Made by a program: the position numbers and the translations under genes
Shown: positions 21,831-34,200 of the stretch, piece after piece
How positions within the stretch are numbered: position 1 is the first letter of the stretch
How the letters are laid out: every line of letters begins with the position of its first letter
The notes under the pieces: generated by a model
What the model saw: the letters and a program-made list of their open reading frames with translations, nothing else
The model's database searches: none
What the model was told of the DNA's origin: nothing
From: Romanomermis culicivorax
Taxonomy: Eukaryota; Nematoda; Enoplea; Mermithida; Mermithidae
Direction of reading: 5' to 3'
Assembly: GCA_963922205.1 (NCBI GenBank)
Contig: CAWUHX010000203.1
Location: forward strand, 161,465-225,464
DNA: 64,000 bases

Positions 21831-22446
21831 ATAAATCTTTCCATCTTTTTTGTAACTATAATTTTAAACATGAAGCCGATTTCGAATTCATGCATTCAAG
21901 TTTAGCTTACAGTTTTTCATACTTATGTAAGTATGAGTATTTTTTTGCAATTTGTAAAATGATTTTTTGATAGTATAACAAATTCGATTTATAATAGATT
22001 GAAGTTTAGAATGTGACAAGTAAATATTCAGTAGTTAGTTTGACAGTAATCCTTGTAGGATTCGCTAAATTCACGTTCTATTTGGATGCAAGTTTACAAT
22101 TTTTCATTGTATCTGAAACTGCAATTCAACTCCAATACAGGTTCTCGATTGATTTTTTCAAAAAATGTACAATTATATTCGCTACTCACTATAACTGATT
22201 TGCCTAAACTTCAGCATACGTGTCAAAAGAGCTGTTTTCAAATTACTTCAGTAGTGCCTAAGAAGTTAGAGCTGAGGCGAATTCAGATTCGAGCCACAGT
22301 CATTCACTATGCAAAAGTGACGAAGAGAATGAAGATATTGACGAAGTTCTTATTTGTGAAGATAGTGATTTTAGATTTTTCACCACAATTTTGTGATATC
22401 TCCAAGTTTCTTCTTGAGCTTTTTTTCAAAAATTTCTCCCTTTCAG

Positions 22447-22550
22447 TCATTAGCGTGCGTGCTAACATCCAAAAGTTTCCCTTAGCACCCTCTGGTTCCG
22501 TTAGCGCTGTGCTAAAAAACCCTGCAGAGGAATCGATAGAAGTTGTCCAG
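22447..22550 (+). CDS. Possible single exon of an unidentified gene
   Basis: It is bounded by a good acceptor (CTCCCTTTCAG) and donor (CAG|GTATGT). The open frame gives about 34 residues including ANIQKFPLAPSGSVSAVLKN, less repetitive than surrounding sequence. An acidic Ser/Glu/Asp-rich frame lies just upstream (about 22272-22367). No family was recognised and no connected exons could be established. It may be a decayed gene. Confidence 0.25.
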
Positions 22551-23358
22551 GTATGTATGCAACGCAGCTTCTTCGGGAAAAGAATGAGTTTCCCCATACT
22601 TAATCATGACAGTTATCTTAAAAAGTTAATTTTTTTGTCTAAAGTAATTAAACCCTTTCCAAGCTATCAAATAATACAGTATCATGTAGCTCACATGAAA
22701 TGAAAAGAAAAAGAATCGCCTTAAAAATTTTTCGATGAATGATACATTGAGTACGATATATACCACTAGTGACGTAGATGTCAAAGCCAAAAAAAATTTT
22801 CGTTGCCGCTCGCCGGCAAGATTGGCGAAAACAGGAGGAATGAGAACAGAAGCTGCATTTTTCAATGCCATGTACTTTTGTTCTATATACAGAAGGACAT
22901 GAACTCAAGTCCCATATGGATGTAGGTTTGTGCAAAAATACACGAAAAGTCGATGTTTACGTGTACAATAAAATTTCTTAGCACAAAGATTTTTTGTCCA
23001 ATCTTTGTACAAATACCAAGAGGCTTGTACAAAAAACATTGGTTGGAGATAACGTTTTGAACAGTCGACGTATCAACTGATTGAATATCCATATAATTTA
23101 ATTACATTCAACAGTGTAAAAAACAAGCCTATACTTCTATATTCTTCAATTATAGATTTTTGGCTCTAATTTAAAAATATTTCTTACGATCATGTATGCT
23201 TACGTGTTTGTTTTTATATCGTTTTACCGTTTTATAGATGATTCAAAATGATTTTTCTTCTGAACCTAGAAAATAGCCTGTAAAACCTGTTAAAGTCAGA
23301 TAATTTCATTTTGGAAACTTGCTGGACCCTTTTTAAGTAATTTTATATTACGGACAGT

Positions 23359-23653
23359 CACTGTTTTTTTAGCGCGGCGCTAATAAAACATGGGCTGCGC
23401 TTATGACCAAATTTTTATTTCAGAATTTATTATGATGAATATAGGTAGGTACGTTTTAAAGAACGCTGTCAAAAAATAAGTTTACAATAACACATTTCTC
23501 AATAATGCTTAATACAGTTACTAATAACTTGATCACTATTGTAAAAAGAAATAAAGTACTGTGCACTAATAAAATTTTTTGCGCTAATGGAGTCAACAAC
23601 TTTAAACTGCCATTAGTGGCACTGCTAATGGGTGTGTCGCTAAAAAAACACTG
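23359..23653. mobile_element. hAT-type MITE, 295 bp
   Basis: The TIRs CACTGTTTTTTTAGCG / CAGTGTTTTTTTAGCG (one mismatch) are flanked by the 8-bp duplication CGGACAGT (23351-23358, 23654-23661). GCGCTAAT motifs repeat inside. No coding sequence. Confidence 0.85.
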
Positions 23654-23661
23654 CGGACAGT

Positions 23662-24611
23662 TATTCCCATGTGGAATAAACTTTTTGAAACATATAGAAA
23701 TATCTCCTCAACAACATCTTGTTTGCTTACCGAATTTTTAGCCGCTTTTCGATATGTTTTCTACATCTTGACGTCATTTTAACTGAGTTAATTTCTTGAT
23801 AGTTTTTATTGCATAACATCGTCGACGTACGAACAAGCCTTATGTTTTGGACAATAAACAAACTAGAAAAACTCGTTTCAATTTGACTGAAATGCCGGGC
23901 TTATCATCTTTTCTCTTGCATTTCTCTCTAATCGATTGTAAATATGCATTTTTGTCTTATTGCCTTATATGAATTGAATAATTTGTATAGATGTACTATC
24001 GACCTTATATTCGATAATCATGACTCTCACCATCATTTGATGCCTGCCAATTTTTTGACACTATTCATCTCGTTTGCAAGTTGTATAAGCACAAAAGTTG
24101 CGTTTTAAAAGTGATTTCTTGGAATTAGAGATGGTTTGGTTTCACTTTTCTGGTTTTTCCGGTTTATCGAATCCACGATTTTGTTTTCACTAATTTTCAA
24201 ACCACCGTTCCGGTTTTACTGTATTAAAAACAAAACATACCCATACAGTGCAGGTTTTAAATGAAAACAAGTGCCCAAATGTTACAAAAAATGATACGAA
24301 ACATTTTTTATATGCAAATAGTTGTCCTGGTCAATAATATTAACGTATCAAAATTTATTGCTAGCATTATGAAGTTTGATTGTATCAAAACTAAATTTCC
24401 AGGATTTTTGCAAAATTTCGCTTGAATCGAATTATTTGAAAAAGTTTACTTTTCGTATTATTTTTAGTTTCAACTTGTCTTCTGGGTCTTCGCGCCTTTT
24501 GTTAATTTTTATTTGATTACAACTGTTGTGACCACATAATATATTCTTCAGGTCATGTCGTGCTAAAATTTTTCGCCCAGTGTTACCGTTTTTTTTGTAC
24601 GAGCTTTGTAC
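23662..24611. other. AT-rich intergenic DNA
   Basis: No ORF, RNA gene or repeat was recognised in this stretch. Confidence 0.5.
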
Positions 24612-24612
24612 A

Positions 24613-24663
<51 letters not shown>

Positions 24664-24664
24664 T
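24612..24664. repeat. (AT)n microsatellite
   Basis: About 53 bp of alternating AT with one internal C break, dispersed in AT-rich DNA upstream of catalase. Confidence 0.9.
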
Positions 24665-25193
24665 GTCTCTTCGATTAAACATTTCTTGACGTTCCTCATT
24701 CTTTGGAAACATAAATTTTTTGTCGCTTGGAAAATAAGTACTTGTCTAAGATTTGATTAAAAATTTGTTCGCACAATGATCTCATGCAGAATGTGTAGCC
24801 ATTGGTAATATAATGTCAGAATTAGCTATATCTTGAACCTCCGGATTCTAGTATCGAATAAGATTGCAAAGTGAAAACATTTGTTGAATTACATCAAAAA
24901 TGATATTTATGAGTTGCTAATGTGAAGAATTATAAATGAAAAAAAGTTCATGGAATTCTTGGCAGAAAGTTTCGAAAAATGCATTTCATAACACAGAAAA
25001 CGGTTTCAACCTGACACATACAAATTGAAGTTTTTGGAATATTTTCACTATGTGAAATATCTAAGGCGGAAGCAAAAACCGAAAAACACTCCCTAAAAAT
25101 TTCGATTTCGGTTTTAATAGAATCAAAATAGAATACCCATTAAAAATGCTATTCACATACATTTTCTGCGGTTTGTTTAATCTATTATTTTAG
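24665..25193 (+). promoter_or_regulatory. Region upstream of catalase ending in a probable trans-splice acceptor
   Basis: No distinct core promoter was recognised. TCTATTATTTTAG ends at 25193, 16 nt before the catalase ATG. This is the position expected of a spliced-leader acceptor in nematodes, or alternatively the acceptor of a 5'-UTR intron. Confidence 0.45.
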
Positions 25194-25209
25194 GAAACTT
25201 AATTTTAAC

Positions 25210-28200
25210 ATGTCGCAAATCGAAAGTCGTGATCCTGCATCGGACCAACTGAAATTACACAAGGAAAAGCAAAAAGTAAGCCTCGATAGAACTCGCTTAA
25301 TCGCAAAGTTTAACTCACAATCAACCTCAACAAAAATTTACATCATATGCGAAGTAGCCATTTGAGTATTATGTAAACAGGTTTCAGACATCTGTTGTGA
25401 TTATTTTATATTTTATGCTAATTTATAAATGTTAACTGAATGTGCAAAAGCTGCAAATGAGCAAAAGCATGATCCTCAGTAGAAATTTCGAACTGGGTTC
25501 GATTGTGAGCATTTAAAGTGGCACACTTTATCGACCATTTTGCATTAGTGTAAACTTTTGTTTGGATTGTTTCGATTTTGAATTACAGACTTAACGCCAA
25601 TTTATAATCAGCGATAGCTAGCTGGAATAGCCTGTAATTATTGAATCATGAAACCAAAGATCAACATAACAGTATTATCACAGGGCTTTCAACTTTGAAA
25701 AATTTTCAAAAGAAATAGAAATCTTTCCGTTTTGCAATTTTATAGAAACCTAAAAATGCCTTAACTCCACACTTTTATATTGATGCTCTCATTCTGGGCA
25801 GGTCGCGAATATTCGGAACCGGTTCATTTTTCCAAGAACCGGGACCGAGTCTCCAAGTGCCGTTCGAATTGAGTCCGGAACCGATTGATTTTTGGTTGGG
25901 TTCGGGGAATTTTATGTGAACTGATGATACACAAAGGTGCAACCACACATGTAACGGGGCCCTGAGGTCTGGGGGGTGGGGGTCACTGATTCCCAAAATT
26001 TTAGGGGGAGGGGTCTCTGAAAAAAAATTGATTTTTTCACCAAAAAACTCCGAACAACGGTTCACAAAATAGTAATTTTTGTCTAAAAAACTCTAAAAAA
26101 ATGTACTTATGGTGCGGAGCGCGGAGAAAATTGACATTTTTGATCATTTTTTTGTTCAGAAATTTACATTTTTCAGTATTTTTCCGGGGGGCGGTCGCCC
26201 AATGGCTAGCCATATGGCCGGCGGTTTCTGGGCGGGGGTTCCTATAGCACTTTCCCCCAATTATATATATGGGTGCGACGGTCAATCAGAATCAATATTA
26301 ACAGGTTGAAATTTTGGAACGAAAACCGAATAACTTGAAATTTTGCAACTAAAACCGATATTTTACGTTACAAAATACCGATTCTAAACGGTCGGGACTG
26401 TTTATTTCTTTTGACTTTTCAAATTAATAAACAAAAATTTGGGAAAGTTCATAATCTTAAATATCACAAGAATGGTAGTAACGAGGAAACATTTCCAACT
26501 GTAAATTCTGGCAGTGCATTCGATAGCCCACAGCAAATAGAATAATGTTACACTAACCATTTTCCCCGTATGCCTTTTTTACAAACAAAAAATTGTTTAC
26601 AAAATTTGCAATTTGCATTGCATTTGCAATTTTTGCATTTTGTGTTTGCAAAAGCAAAATAATTACAAAATTTGCATGAATATTTAAACAATGAAAACAT
26701 TTTTTGACCCTATCTTGGTAACCACAAAACCATATTTAATGGCAAAGCATACGTTCGATAGATCATATTGTAAACTGCTATAATGCTGTGTGAGTAATTG
26801 GTTTCTAATAGTTTCTGAAATAAACAGTTGTAGATTTCGGTGAAGTTTGAAAGGTTATGACTCCGTAGCAGTGTAAGGTCATTCTCGTCTCACGTGAGAC
26901 ACTTTGATATTAGCTGTCTTTTGCGGGTCCTTAGGTCAAGTATACGCTAGAATTGAATTGCTTTCCACATTTATGCAAATTTCTGTGTAAAGAAGGCCCA
27001 CGGAGACAAACGTTTAGTGTAACATTGCACCATTTCTTGTGAGCCATCAAATACAGCATAGCGTATGCAGTTTCAGAATTTACACTTACAAAAATTTCCG
27101 TTTCCATCGAAAAATAAGCGCACAAATACACCAAGTTCCTAATAAAAGACTGAAATGCACAGTTTTAGTGCACAATCTATGCAAATTCATTTCATTTGTT
27201 AAATACTGGATATTTGAAAAACACACTTTGTAACAAGATTAAAGTACATGATCCTATAACTTCGTAATAACTAGAACCGGATGCGGAACTGATCGATTCT
27301 TCAAATTGAAGAACCAAAACTGGAGCCGAAAGTGTCAAATTTTTTCATGTGTATGAGTATAGCTACAGCTAAGCTGCAGCTTAACGACAATGTTATAACA
27401 TATAAAGTTAAGCTGCAGCTCAGCTGGAGCTTAAGTCTCTTCGATGAAACCGGCCTCCGGATTCGTGTCTAACATACCTACTTCATTCATGTTTGACATT
27501 TTCGCTGACAGAAATTGCAATTTTCTTTCAGGCAAATGGTGAAAAGATCCTGACCACAGCCGGCGGTATTCCAATTTCGGACAAAAATAACGTACTCACT
27601 GTCGGTCCACGCGGTCCCTTGCTCTTGCAAGATGTGGTCTATTTGGACGAAATGGCCCATTTCGACCGCGAACGCATTTCCGAACGCGTCGTGCACGCCA
27701 AAGGAGCAGGTCTTTTTCCGGACGATGGCGATTTTATGTGAATCGGTCATTTTTTATTCTATAGGCGCCTTCGGTTATTTCGAGGTCACTCACGATATAA
27801 CAAAGTTTTCAAAAGCCGTCATTTTCGACCACGTCGGCAAACAGACGCCCTTATTCATACGTTTTTCGACAGTTGGTTAGTAACACGAAAGATGATGAAT
27901 TTCCATTTTTTGCCAGAAATATACAAATTGTAATCCACAAATTCTTGAGAAAGTCATTTTTTATGATTTTCGAAATTGAAATTGCTGATTTTCGGACCTT
28001 TATCATCTTTTAGGAAAAATTTGAGATTTTTCGCTTTGACAGTCTCTGCCTAAACCGAAAAATTGGTAAATTATCCACTATCTCGCATTTTTCTATCCCG
28101 CATCTGTATATATGTATATGCTTCTGAACACGTATCGGACTAGAGAAATTTGAATATTCAATTATAGAACTGTCAGAAATGTGCAGGTTTGTTTCGCCGT

Positions 28201-31200
28201 TCGTTGTAATAAGAAAACGAAACAATCTTCTGGGAAGAATTTCATTCTGATGATTTTGATATTAGCAACAGGGTGATACAAAAAAGCGGTTGTCTAATAT
28301 CCTATTCTACCATAAATAGTTCAAATATGTGGTGGTTTCAGCCTTTTGCGTTCGATGGGCAAATTTTTACAAGAACTCATGCTCGAAAATCACTGATTGA
28401 TTAGCTTATGACAAAACCGCTCATTTATGCGGTTTTTCATGGATTTTTGGGCAGCTTTAAAAAAATCAACGAATTGAATAAAAATTGTGTTGGCGACTTA
28501 AGTTCAGGGTTGAAAACGACAGAATGTGAAAACGTGAATATTTTGTTTCAATATGCTCTGAAACACATTTGCTGCTTTCAAAGGAACGTTTCCAAGCGGT
28601 CACTTTTTAGTTTTTTTCGGTTTATATTTGCTCAAGGCAGTTTTACAGTAAGCTTTCACTCTAATATTACTTAATTTTGAAAGAATCAAAGTAAAAAATG
28701 ACATCAAAAAGCAGTGGATCATTATCAATGACTATATCTCGTGGTATACTGTAGCTATGGATTTGAATTTTTAAATTGATAAACCAGAGTGAACAGGCTG
28801 TATGCTGGTCAAAACCCGGACACGTCTAGCTTTACTGTCCGAAGTACAGTAGGCTTTTTAAGCGGGTCATTTTTCTACAGTCTTTTTCAGGCGGAGAAAG
28901 TGGCTCGGGCGATACAGCTCGCGATCCGCGTGGCTTCGCTATTAAATTCTACACGGAAGATGGAAATTTTGATTTGGTCGGCAATAATACGCCGATTTTT
29001 TTCATAAGAGATCCGCTATTATTCCCGAATTTTATTCATACACAGAAGAGAAATCCCGTGACGCATCTGAAAGTGAGCATTCAACACTTTTTTAATGATC
29101 GGTTCATTGTTTCGGTAACATGTCTTGAATATTGACCAAAAATAGGATCCCGAGTATTCGCCAAAAATAGGAATTTTTTTAAAGTCATTTTAATTTTCCA
29201 CTTTTGATCATTTTTTTATTTACATTTTTTTTCACTTCCCATTTTTTCGTGCATTTTTAAAGTTTTTTTAGTTCAAAATCCGCTTCTTTTTTACTGCTCG
29301 AAGAAAAATCATTTAGGTAGGAAGGTGTCCGAGCGTAAATTCAAAAATAATACATGTCATAGTGCACCTGACAACGCATAATAACCGGAGTAATGTTACA
29401 CATGATCAATTCATGATTTCGGTAACAAATCTTGAGCATTAGCTGAAAATGAACACTTTTTTCTGTTTCTTCATATTTTTTATGTTCATTCTTTCGTTGT
29501 CATAGAAAACATTTTTGGGTTCAAATTCCGTCTTTACTGCAGCTCGAATGTTTCTGAGAAGAATCTTATGGGAATATATATCCTGGTGTAAATTTCGAAA
29601 TAATACGTGTTATAGGGCATCTATTATTTCATAAAAAGCTGAGTAATTTTACACTGGTAATCTCCCCTATATATCTTGCTTACTCTAAAGTTTGCACAAA
29701 TATGGTAAACAATGAAAATTTTGCATATCAGCAACCACCGAAACATGTTTAGTGATGAAAAATGCATTCAATGGATCGTTCGGACACTGCAGTAACGCTA
29801 GCTGTGTAAACTCTGTCTTTCGTCACATGAGGTACGTTTTTGATACTTTTTGGTTGTGTAAAATGCAACTAGTTTGCATTGTTCTGTGTAAAGAAACCCT
29901 CGGTGATAAACTATTGGTGCAATATTACTTTACTTGCTGTGGGCTATCGAATGCACTATAGCATGTCAAATTTCAGAATTTAAACTTTTAGACATGCATC
30001 TAATTAGGGAAAGTGTCATAAGAACCCCTTCATAGAAATCTTCGGCCGTATGGCGATCCCCCTTCAAACTTTGCCAATCATATGGTTAGCCATATGATAG
30101 CCAGAGGGGCCCCCATGCTTTTAGTTGGAAAAACTGAAAAATGACCATTTTAAAATGATGAATGACCAGTTTTATAAAAAATTGGTCGTTCTCAAACAAA
30201 CAACGGCCAAAAATGTCAATTTTTCGGATTTTCGTGCTATAAACACATTTTTACTATTCTTTAGACAAAAATTTCGATTTTTCAAATCATTTTTCGGACA
30301 TTTTTGGTGAAAAAATCGAATTGCCATATTTGTGCAAAAAAATCGTTTGACCCCTCACTGACCTTTGAGCTCCGTTACATGTATGCACGGAAACTTTCCA
30401 CTCGTTAGAGTATTGACGTTGAGTTTTTTAAAATTTTATAACTTTTCACTGGTTCCAGGATGCGGATATGTTCTGGGACTTTGTCGCTTTAAGACCCGAA
30501 ACCGTCCACCAAATGATGTTCCTTTTTTCCGATCGCGGTACACCCGACGGCCACCGTCACATGGACGGTTTCGGTTCGCACACGTTCAAATTGGTAAATA
30601 TCAACGGCGAAGCAGTCTATTGCAAATTTCACATGAAAGTAGAAAGTGTTTGAGATAACAGAAAAGAAGGTTTTTTCTAAACTTTGCATATTTTAGACTA
30701 ATCAAGGAATCAAAAATTTGACGGCTGCCGATGCCGATCGCCTTTTGTCTGAAGATCCAGATTATTCGACCAGAGATTTATACAACGCTATCGAAAGTGG
30801 AAATTTCCCGTCTTGGAATGTGTTCATCCAAGTTATGACGTTCGATCAGGCGGAAAAGTTTGAATTCAACCCGTTCGATTTGACAAAAGCGAGTAAGATT
30901 TTCGAGCATGCGAAATTTGTTAATCTTTTCTTGAGATTTGCTTTTTCTTCATGTTTTGTTGTTTTTTCTTCCTCATGTTTGAAGTTGAAGATTTCTCTTT
31001 TTAAGTCAGGTTTGATTTTTTTCTTCCGGTTATACTGATTTCTTGTTTTTCTTTAGGTTTGGTCGCATCGCAAGTTTTAATTCTTTTGTTCGACTTCAAA
31101 ACTTTTGTTTTTTTTCTTCTGTTTTGACAGAAACTATTTTTTTCAAGTTCCAAGTTTTTTTTCTTCGGGTTTGATTGCAAGTTTTGGCCTTTCTCGTTCA

Positions 31201-34200
31201 GCTTCCAAGCTTGTTTTTTCTACAGTCAGGTTTGATCGCAATGCAAGTTTTGGGTTTTTTTGGCCAGGTTCCAAGTTTTTTTTCGGATTTCCTCGAATTT
31301 TTATTGTTTCTCTTTCAGCTTTGGTTGCAAGTAGTGCCTCACACGACGAAAATTTCCTGCCCGGGTACCCGAATTACCCGGGTTTACCTGGGTAATATTA
31401 TAATAGTAACATATAATTAAATATTTAATAGCATGTAAGTAGTAAAATATACTTTGAGGTGAAATATATAAAACTCAAATTTTCATCAGTTTAATGAATA
31501 CATGACTAGATTAATAGTCAGAATTAGCATTAAGAAGATCAGCAATATTGATAATGCTTCGCATTTTTTTGCACAGGGCAGGTTGCAATGTGCAACTTGG
31601 GGAAAGAATTCAGTTGAACAGATAAATTTTTTGTTGCTTACTCTAAAATTTATGAATTCGCTTAACTTTATTAGAGAAATGATTAAAAGCTACTACCCTT
31701 GTATTTCATTTAATTCGTGTCAGTTTTGGACTTTTATAACTGAATTTCCTGAGTTTTGGACGAAAAATGATAGGTTGGCAAAAGTAACTTGTTTGGCGCC
31801 TAGCGCCGAAAATTCTGATTTCGAAGCCTCCAAAACGTTTGGAAAATCTTTTTTTTCAGCACATTCTTGTGCAACTATCGATGATCGATCGTGATCTTTA
31901 CGCCATTTGGTTGGCAAAAGAGGTCAAACATTTTTTCTCCATTTTCGATGTAGTATATTTTGGGTCAGTAATTTACCAATCATTTACATCAACAAAAGAG
32001 ATCATTTTCAAATAATCTGAAGCATAAAAAGCGCCATACGTATTTTACCTTCGGCTCAAATATTTTGGATTTTGATATCCTATAACGCTGGAAAATGAAT
32101 CAATGAATTTTCATCTTTTTTCTTTTTCGTTATTTTTCCATCTGTTCAATATCTATTTCCTGGATGAAAAGTCAAATTTTTCAGTGAATTCAATGTTGGG
32201 CAAAGTAAAATTCAAAAATTAGGCAAGCAAACAAGAATTCGGATTCTTCAGCCGGCAAGAACTTCTGCTATTCTGCCATGTTGATTACGTTTTAATTATT
32301 TTTAAAATGCAGAATGTTTACGCTCAGGATGCCGGAAATTCTAAGGAACCGCAAAACGATTTTGCGAAAATAGCCAAGAAAAATCTTTATTTACGTCAAA
32401 TACGTCAAAAAACAATACAAAATTTTATCCATAATATTCTGATGTTTGCGAGATATATAAGCATAAGCTAGGCCGAAATTTTCTAACCCACCGTGCAACT
32501 TGAATAAAATGATTTGAAAACCGGCGCAAAGCGCCGGTAAATTTTCGGTATTTTCTATTTTAGACATGCATTTCTGGACATTAAACGTTATAACCTGATC
32601 AAAAGGGCCGTCAGGCTCGGTCTATTCCCAACTGAGTAGTTCTCATGTTTTCACTTCTGAGTTGGGCTTTACTCCAAGAATGCCATATGAATCTTCTGAA
32701 GTTTCCCATACTTGAACATAACAACTTAAACAAAAACTTAAGCAAAACACAGAAAACGAAAGAAAGAAGAAATACAAAGACAAGTTTAAGATGAAGAAAG
32801 AACAGCATGATCATAAACCAAAACATGAAAAAAGATACAGAAAAAAAGAAAACTGGAGAAAACTGATAAAAAAATGAAAGGAAAAGAAAAACAGTTTAAT
32901 GCTGAAGCAGGCGCTAAAGTGGCCGGCACTAAAATAGCTGGCGCCCAAACGGCCATTTTCGAAATTATCAAGTGCCGAACTGGCTATCGCCAAAAGGGCG
33001 GCGCCGAAATGGATGCACCGAAATGTGCCTTTCCGTACTTTGCGTGGCCTTTACAATAGTCGGTCTTTAGGGAAATCGTTGTGCAATGATGAAAATTGAG
33101 AACCAAGAATGTATGCTCGGGTCTCATATTTCATGCATATAACTTTCCAAAAAAAACTGATTTTTTGATGCATACCCATCAGACAACACCATGAGGAGGG
33201 GTATGAGGGGGGTATTATCCCTACCTAAGTCCTTAAAATTGATCACTGGTTGCCTAATTTTGAGACAAAATGACGCGTTTAGTGGAAATTTAGCTACACT
33301 TCCCCCGAAAATTTTCAATTTTACCCCTACCTGAAAAATTTGACCTTGGGGACCTCTGATACCCATAGTTTCTCCTATAGCGCATTTTACAACATATGTA
33401 AATATTTATACACGATAGCTACTTGGATAGGGTATCGAACAGTGCGTATTGTGTTTACGCCACTTGCACACTATATACAGGGTGGGGTGAGCTAAAAAAC
33501 CTGTTTTTTTCAAAAACAACACAAAAAAGCAAAAAAAACAAAAAATTTAAAAAAACCAAAAAAGACGGCGACCAGTGCTGACTTATATAACTTTTGAACG
33601 GATAAAGCTTTTTTAGTGCGGATTGCTGCATTAGAATACCCCGATTATCTCTGCTATAAAGACCAAATTTTATGCCTCTAGCATTTATAGTTACTGTAGA
33701 AACAGAAATTTAGTAACAGTGGTCATTTTTCAAAAAGTAAAAATTGTGAAATCAACGTAAAAGTTGTCCTATTGTGAGAAAAGTCTTGTAAAGCTTTTTA
33801 CACAAAATAATACTTTAAAGTCACACAAACTTGTAAGTTACACGTAATTTAAAGTCATCAACTTCTTGTTTCAATATGGGGAAAATTTCGCCAAAATCAA
33901 GAGTTTTTGTTTTGGAATTGGAAAAAAAGCAAAATCAAAACAAAATCAATTCTGTCATTGACCAGATCGAAGAACGATTAAAATTATTGGTGAAGCAGGA
34001 AGTAGGACACACTAAAATGGCTCTCTTGTAGTTTTCAGCTGTGATATAGTTCTCATGATTGGATCTATTGCACTTTTCTGTTGTAAAACATGTTGATTTT
34101 GTCAATTTTTTAAATTTATTTGCAAAAAATCTGACGTTTAGTATTTTTGATTCTAGTCAGTCAATATTTGAGAAATCTGGCTGAAACTTTGCAGCTTTTA

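Noticed and set aside
22086..22703. 205-residue frame
   Set aside because: Runs through apparent splice sites and low-complexity sequence; only the short splice-bounded piece looks coding.
31502..31894. 130-residue frame inside the hAT element
   Set aside because: No hAT transposase or other domain is visible; probably chance.
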